Source of the DNA: Monocercomonoides exilis
Lineage: Eukaryota > Preaxostyla > Oxymonadida > Polymastigidae
Assembly: GCA_001643675.2 (NCBI GenBank)
Contig: LSRY02000040.1
Coordinates: 524,001-588,000 of the forward strand
DNA: 64,000 bases
Direction of reading: 5' to 3'
Under the pieces are notes generated by a model. That model did not search any database, was not told the origin of the DNA, and saw nothing but the letters and a program-made list of their open reading frames with translations. A program made the position numbers and the translations under genes. Of the stretch, positions 58,486-64,000 are shown piece by piece (position 1 is the stretch's first letter; every line of letters begins with the position of its first letter).

Positions 58486-61400
58486 TTGTGGCTAGTTTTG
58501 TGTGTGTGTTTTTTTTATATGTGTGTGTATTTGCGTTTATCTATGTGCTTGTGCTTTCGTTTTTAGACATTTAGTCTTCTTTTCTTTAATGTTAGTTTCA
58601 AAAAAATTAGTATCCATTTAAATAAATCTTGTAAAATGGGTATCAATTTTTGAAGTTTTCTTCTTCTCTCTCGCTCTCATTCTTTTTTTAGTAGTTTTTT
58701 AGATTTTTTTTAACATTATCTTTTTTTCCATTGAAAATAATGCCTATTGTTCATTGAAAGTGTCTGTGAGGGAACTAGTACTTCAAACTTTACCTCTCTC
58801 CTTTTATATGTGTGTAATTTTGGTTTATTTGTGTATCTTTAGTTATCTGAAGAGAAATTTGCACTTTTTTGTTGAAATACTTTATTCGATTTCGTTCGCT
58901 TTAAATATACTAGTTTTTTTTTTTTTTAAATTTAATTTAATTTAATTTTATTATATTTTATTATATTCCATTTTTTTTTCCAAATGTTCTTTTGAAAGTG
59001 AATCAATTCTTTTTTTTCTCTTTCAAACAACAAATTAATATTTTTATTTCATATCCATTTTTTTTTGAAACGTTTTTTTTTTTCATGTATTAAGTTCATT
59101 TCCATCCCAAGTGTTTCTTTTTTTAGCTTTTGCTGTTTTATTTCGGTTATGCTAAAAAGCATAAAAGTCGCATAACTTTTAATTGTTGTACATCACATTT
59201 ATATCACCCAGAATTTGAAATTTATTAAAGTTTAATGTTTTATGTGAATAGTTTGATTTATAAATTGAATTTTTGTTTTGTTTGTTTTATTTTTTCGAAA
59301 TCAACATGCACATTTGATGGAGTTTTCATTTGATGCAAAATTAACATTTGCTTTTATCTCTGAAAAAGGTTGTGTTACCGTTTTTGAATATTCAAAGGTT
59401 GTTGTATTGAATCTTTTTAATTGATGAAGAGTGAATGGAGCCTTTTTTTTTTTAATTGTCATTAGCAAAGGTTGTTTAAATGAAGAATAAGTTTATTTGA
59501 AGAAGAAATGCTTCATTCAACAAACTCGCTTCATTTAAAAATTCTAAACATCGTTAATAAGGCAATTTTGAGTTGTAATAATCTTATCACATTTTATTTG
59601 ATTATAATTTTGAAATGAAAAAATAATATTGAGAAATATCATTTCGTTATATTTTTCCTTTTTTTTATTTTTGAAGTGATTATCTTCGTAATTCATCGTT
59701 TTGTTGAAAACTTATCAAAAATTGATGTTCAAGGAACTTAATGTTTGAATAATCAAAGAATGAATGAGAGTCAATTATTTATCAGAAAATTAGTTTTTCA
59801 GCTGTTCCCAAAGAATTATCAACTGAAATGATCTACGTCAGGTATACGTACAAGCTGAAATATGTTTTTGAAGGTTTTTTTTGAATTCGAAGACATTTCA
59901 AAAATAAAAAATGCATCCTCCTTTTTGAATTTGTATGAAAATCATGTTCTGAATGATATTCATTTATGAACAGTGTTTTCTCCGAATTTTTTAGAGTTTA
60001 ATGCATTTGCTAAGTGATGCTGATGAGTTGATATTTTTCTCAAATATCTTCATCAGGGCAACTTCCTCTTTTGATTATTGCTCTGTTCTTTTCAATGGTC
60101 TCTCTATGTTGAATACGTGCGCAACTTGAGATGAAAGAACAAAAAGAAGAAGAGCTGCATTCTTCTCAGACACATTAAAAATTGATGTTTGACAGTTGAG
60201 AAATTGAAAAACAAACATTCATTGCATGCACATAAAACAGAAGAGCAAGATCAGCCAAGTTGAGGAAGAGAAACTCAATTTTGTAGAGTTTTTTTCCAGC
60301 AAAACCTACAGCCTTGGCTGTATCAGATGTGATTGGCGGAATGCTCAGTTGTGAATTTCGCTGAACATGCGTTGATTCTTATTGATAATGAAATCTTCCA
60401 TTTGAATCGGAATCAATCCAGAAAGATGATGAATTCATGTGATGTTTGACAAACTGAATTTGTTTTTTTACAAATTCCTCAATGTTTGACAGACAACGTT
60501 GAAGATGAACGGAAAACATCCAATCTCACCAACTGTTGATTGCTGCATCACGAAAGAATTGCCAGAGTATTGCTCAAAAAGGAAGCTGTTCTCTTCATTC
60601 TGATGCAACTGAAATCTGACTGAATTTCTTTCTTTTTTCCAGAATCCCATTTTCCCTTTCAAATGCTGAGAAATAACCTTGCTGATGTGTTTATTGAGTG
60701 CGTTTTGTGTAAAGTCGTCTTCCTCCTTCTTCTCCAAATCTCTTTTCAACTGAAATGAAAACAGCCTTGAATGAACAAATCTGATAACAATATCCAATCA
60801 AATGAATAAATTTCCTTTTGATGTTTCACTCTCAATGAACAGAAGAATCTCCATTTTTTCTATTGGAGCTGGCCTTCATTGTTTTTCTTTTTTGCACAGG
60901 ATAATTTTTGCAATTGAAACATTGGAGCCTTGATCTTCTGCCACTCAAGAAGCATGTTCCCCATTTTCAAGAACTTTTCTTTTCTTTTGTTCAGACAATT
61001 TGTGATGATTTTCTGAATTTCTTTTCTTTTCATCTTTCATGATCCAATGTTCCATTGATAAATGAGCTCAAAATGACACAATCCATAAAATATGCCAAAC
61101 CTTCATGCATCACCTGTTCTTGTTTTCAAATTCATTCTTCTCCACAAAAAACAACTAAAAACATCTTCCGTTCACTCATTCAATCTGCCAGATTTCTTTT
61201 CCTCTTTGATAAGGCATTTGCTATTAATTCCATTGGACAAAAAAATGTGATTCAAATTGTTGATGATTTTTGAAATAAATATCATTCTTCAAATAAACTG
61301 TTGGTTATGATCAAAAAGAAACAAAAAATTTCCATTTTTATTCTCATACAGCCAATCCTTGGGGCTTCTTCGCAATATCTTTTGCAATTCTTTTCATATA

Positions 61401-61530
61401 ACAAAAACAGTACAGTTTGCATTGCGATCGTTTTTATTTTGCAGGATAATCAACAATGTGTGTATTTATCTTTTATTTTGTTTCTAATCATCCTTTTCCC
61501 TCTTTTTGAATATTTTTTGGAATAAACAGA
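58486..61530. other. Intergenic region between the TmcB-like gene and member F
   Basis: 3 kb. The first 1.4 kb is very AT-rich with T runs. At about 60200-60780 the minus strand reads DLEKKEEDDFTQNALNKHIS, GFWKKERNSVRFQLHQNEEN and, lower down, SDTAKAVGFAGK, with an acceptor-like TTTCATTTCAG before the first peptide. The plus strand gives competing readings, so this is at best a gene remnant. No intact gene. Confidence 0.4.
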
Positions 61531-62987
61531 ATGAGTTTGCCAAATGATGCATCTGAAGACAGAATGCAGATGATGACTAAAACAGAACAGTTTTCAAGTT
61601 TGTTCTTTTGTTTGGATTGAACAATTTTGAACAAAATTTTTGTATTTTAAATGATTTTTGAAGAATTGTTCCATGAACAGGAAGATTGCAGAGAAGTTGA
61701 ACATATGCAAAAAATCGAAGAGATGAATGGATTAATTGATGAAATGAATAAAGAAGAATTCAAATTAGTTTTCACAAAAGAACAGTTCAATGAAATTCAC
61801 CAAATGATTAAAAAAGAGAAAATAACCTTGAAAAATTCCATTTTACTATTGAAGCATGTTGGATATAGCAAGAAACTGAAATGCTTTATTGAATTTGCAT
61901 TTAATGAATCATTATTGCGCGAAAAAATAAGAGAGATGATTATTGATGAAAATGAGAAGAAAAATGATGAAAAGGATGAAAAGCATTTGACTGATCTTTG
62001 CAAATGCTTCACTTTGCTGAATGATAATAAAATTCCTGATGAATTACGTTTAATAATTGTGCCTTGCCTTCTGAAAGCTGCCTCGAAGAAAGAGGGAAAC
62101 GAGGAGACTCAAAAAGAAGCGGAAATAGCTTTACTGGCTTTAAGTCACATTAGCCAATTTTGCGTATGTTCACTTCTATTTCCATTTTGATACTTTTGCA
62201 TTTTTTTCTTATCTTTTATTAGTTATTAGAAAAAGAACTTTACCTCAATGAAATCAAAGAGATAATCAAAAACCATCAGGACCATCACAATCTGACACGG
62301 CTTGCCTATCAGTGTGCTTGGGCGTTTTTGATGCACAGATTTGTTGACGAAAAAAAGTTGGAAGACATAATTGTGAATGATCTGCATTTTGCAAGAGAGG
62401 CAGCAAGAGAAATCGAAGATCTGTCAAAGAGTGTGGATTGGAAGAGAAAAGAAGAAAGAAGAAAAGAAACAAAAGTGAAAGAAGTGTCTGTTATCAAGAG
62501 ATGGCTCGATGTGATTAATGAGTTCACATTCTCATGCACATTATGGAACGAAGAACTTGCTGGACTCATCAGCAGTACTGTTCAAATGATTCGAGCATCA
62601 AGAGATAATTACCCATATACAAGCCATCAAAGCCTCTCTTTATTAAGATGTGCAGCAGAAAAGAGAAAAGAGAAAATTGATGACTTGTTGAAAAGCGGAG
62701 CTATTGGTGCTGTTGTGGAGGAGATTCAGCAGCCAACAATTAATGATGATTTGATAAAGAATTGTTATTATTTCTTTTCGAATATTTCTGAAAGACTGAA
62801 AGAAAAGAAGTATCTCAAAGTTGAAGAAGCGAAAAGAAAGAAAACAAAAAAGAAAGTGCTTGAAAAGATGGAAGAAGAAGGATTTGAAGATATCATTGAA
62901 AGTCTTTATGGATACATTTCTTTTGTTAACGAAAATGATTATGGTGAATTTTCAAGAAACGCTTCTGAATATTTAATGTATCTGTAA
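61531..62987 (+). CDS. Unrecognised alpha-helical multigene-family protein, member F (three exons, 443 aa)
   Basis: Exons 61531-61597 (67 nt), 61664-62163 and 62223-62987 join in frame and end at TAA. The introns are 66 nt (GTTTGT) and 59 nt (GTATGT). The first join gives KTEQFSKLFHEQEDCREVEH. Landmarks are TLKNSILLLKHVGYSKKLKC, DLCKCFTLLND, IVPCLLKAASKKEGNEETQK, YLNEIKEIIKNHQDHHNLTR, LAYQCAWAFLMHRFVDE, NDLHFAREAAREIEDLSKSV, LWNEELAGLISSTVQMIRAS, DLLKSGAIGAVVEEIQQPTI, EEEGFEDIIESLYGYISFV and SEYLMYL. The first 25 bases of intron 2 nearly match those of member A. It is most like member B in the exon 2 start and exon 3 middle. Function unknown. Confidence 0.85.
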
Positions 62988-63777
62988 TTGGAATATTCTA
63001 CACATCTCCGTTCATCTCATCTCATCTCAGAAAAGAAGAAAATATGAAGAAGAAAGACGAAAGAAAACGAGCATGTGAAAAAACAAATATGAAAAGATAA
63101 GAAGAGAAGAGAGAAGAGAAAAGATTTCGTTCTGAAGCAACATTTTCAGTTGAATCTGAAGAATATTCAACAAAAATTGTGTGTTCTTCATTCATTTCAT
63201 TCAATCTTCTCATTCTCATCTTCCACTTCGACATCACTCACACACTCTCCCTCCCTCATTCAAACATTCACACAGCATCTGTCTTCATTTCAACAATTGT
63301 GATCTTCCTTTTCTTCTTCTTCTTCTTCTTCTTCTTCATTCGTTTCGACAAAGAAGACAACACACAACTCAGATGAATTGGGATTGAGTCACTTTCAGAT
63401 GATGGATGGAATGGAAGTGAAGGGCAATGAAACAAAATTTGGATGAATTTCAATTGAAGATTTCTGAGCAAAAGAGAAAGAGAATGAGAAAAAAAGAATT
63501 CAATTGAGATTGACTTGTTTCAGCCAAACGGTTTTTAAATAAGATTTTTTTCTTCTTCTTCGTCGTCGTCAGATTAATTGCTGCTTTATTTTGAACAAAA
63601 GAAGTTGATAACAGGTTTCTTCAACAAACATTTCTTTCTTTTTTCTTTCTTTCTTTTTCTTTTTTTTTTTTTTTTTTAGTCTTCTTCTTTTTATTTTTTT
63701 GAACTTTTGCCTTTTGTGAAGAAAAAGTTTGTTTTTGCTTATCCTGTGAGATTTGGGCTATTCCAAATTGAGGACAA
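62988..63777. other. Intergenic region downstream of member F with decayed family flank
   Basis: Contains (CTCAT)n-like and (TTC)n simple repeats (63018-63030, about 63309-63338). A segment at about 63470-63645 is related to 14560-14730, the flank after the family pseudogene. No gene supported. Confidence 0.45.
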
Positions 63778-63866
63778 GACTGAATCCGTCCTGTTATTTG
63801 CAATAATTGTTCAATTATTGCAATAACTTGCAGGCTTTGGGTCCAGATTCAGTTTCCCAGGAAAAC
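63778..63866. ncRNA. Structured repeat, copy 2 (candidate non-coding RNA)
   Basis: GACTGAATC (63778-63786) pairs with GATTCAGTT (63846-63854) in the position of the copy 1 stem. Two positions carry compensatory changes relative to copy 1 (G-C to A-T, T-A to A-T) and one pair becomes G-T, compatible with G-U in RNA. Inside is a 12-bp perfect hairpin (TTGCAATAATTG / CAATTATTGCAA, about 63799-63824). The run GGCTTTGGGTCCAG (63833-63846) is identical to copy 1, as is CCGTCCTG after the first stem arm. The strand is not determined. Confidence 0.5.
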
Positions 63867-64000
63867 AAACTTTTTATTCACTTTATTCAGGTATGTTTTT
63901 TTTTTTTTTTTTTTCCAAAGGAATGTAGTATTGGTTGCATTTTTTACCCCAACAACTTTAAATGACAAAAAAATATAGAAATTGAAAATCTTGGAAAAAA
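63867..64000. other. Right edge, AT-rich, nothing recognised
   Basis: A run of about 19 T (63897-63915) and A/T-rich sequence. No gene or repeat is supported. Confidence 0.4.

Noticed and set aside
1-64000. CRISPR arrays, bacterial operons, rRNA genes
   Set aside because: None seen. All recognised genes are eukaryotic with spliceosomal introns.

Overview
The window is nuclear DNA of an intron-bearing, AT-rich protist. It shows spliceosomal GT-AG introns of about 48-135 nt, a standard-looking code (TAA and TGA end the intact genes), eukaryotic AP-2 alpha, a C2CD5/CDP138-like protein, ribosomal protein uL2 (RPL8), a giant right-handed beta-helix surface protein and a TmcB ('tiny macrocysts')-like polytopic protein. 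This mix fits an oxymonad/Preaxostyla genome such as Monocercomonoides. That is an inference from gene content; no search was run.

Layout. 1-1462 (-): 5' part of AP-2 alpha, running off the left edge. 1599-9924 (+): a five-exon C2CD5 homologue of about 2638 aa, swollen by poly-Ser and Glu/Lys/Gly/Arg microsatellite tracts, divergent from AP-2 alpha across only 136 bp. 10151-10984 (+): RPL8 in two exons. 11.7-20.3 kb: three members (A+, B-, C-) of an unrecognised alpha-helical gene family plus a decayed copy. 20.3-29.8 kb: gene-poor, with remnants of a coiled-coil gene on both strands, two small inverted-repeat elements, a possible transposase remnant and one copy of a structured repeat. 29.8-38.7 kb (-): a roughly 2950-codon beta-helix surface protein gene interrupted by exactly three in-frame stops. 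38.7-52.6 kb: family members D+ and E+, purine/pyrimidine microsatellites, a Ser-rich protein gene, several decayed fragments and a foldback element. 52.6-58.5 kb (+): the TmcB-like protein of about 1914 aa. 61.5-63.0 kb (+): family member F. 63.8 kb: second copy of the structured repeat.

Main points. Six paralogues and at least one pseudogene of a 420-450 aa helical family share a three-exon structure with conserved intron phases; D and E carry a near-identical tract spanning an intron. The 5' splice sites are unusual: 17 of 21 reconstructed introns begin GT[T/A]TG. One repeat (27.4 and 63.8 kb) shows compensatory base changes in a stem, suggesting a structured RNA. A family of inverted-repeat elements shares a GGGTGATTMTTTTTGAAA-like end. 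There is no evidence of an operon-like functional cluster. The housekeeping genes are separate units, and AP-2 alpha and C2CD5 may be co-regulated from a shared promoter.
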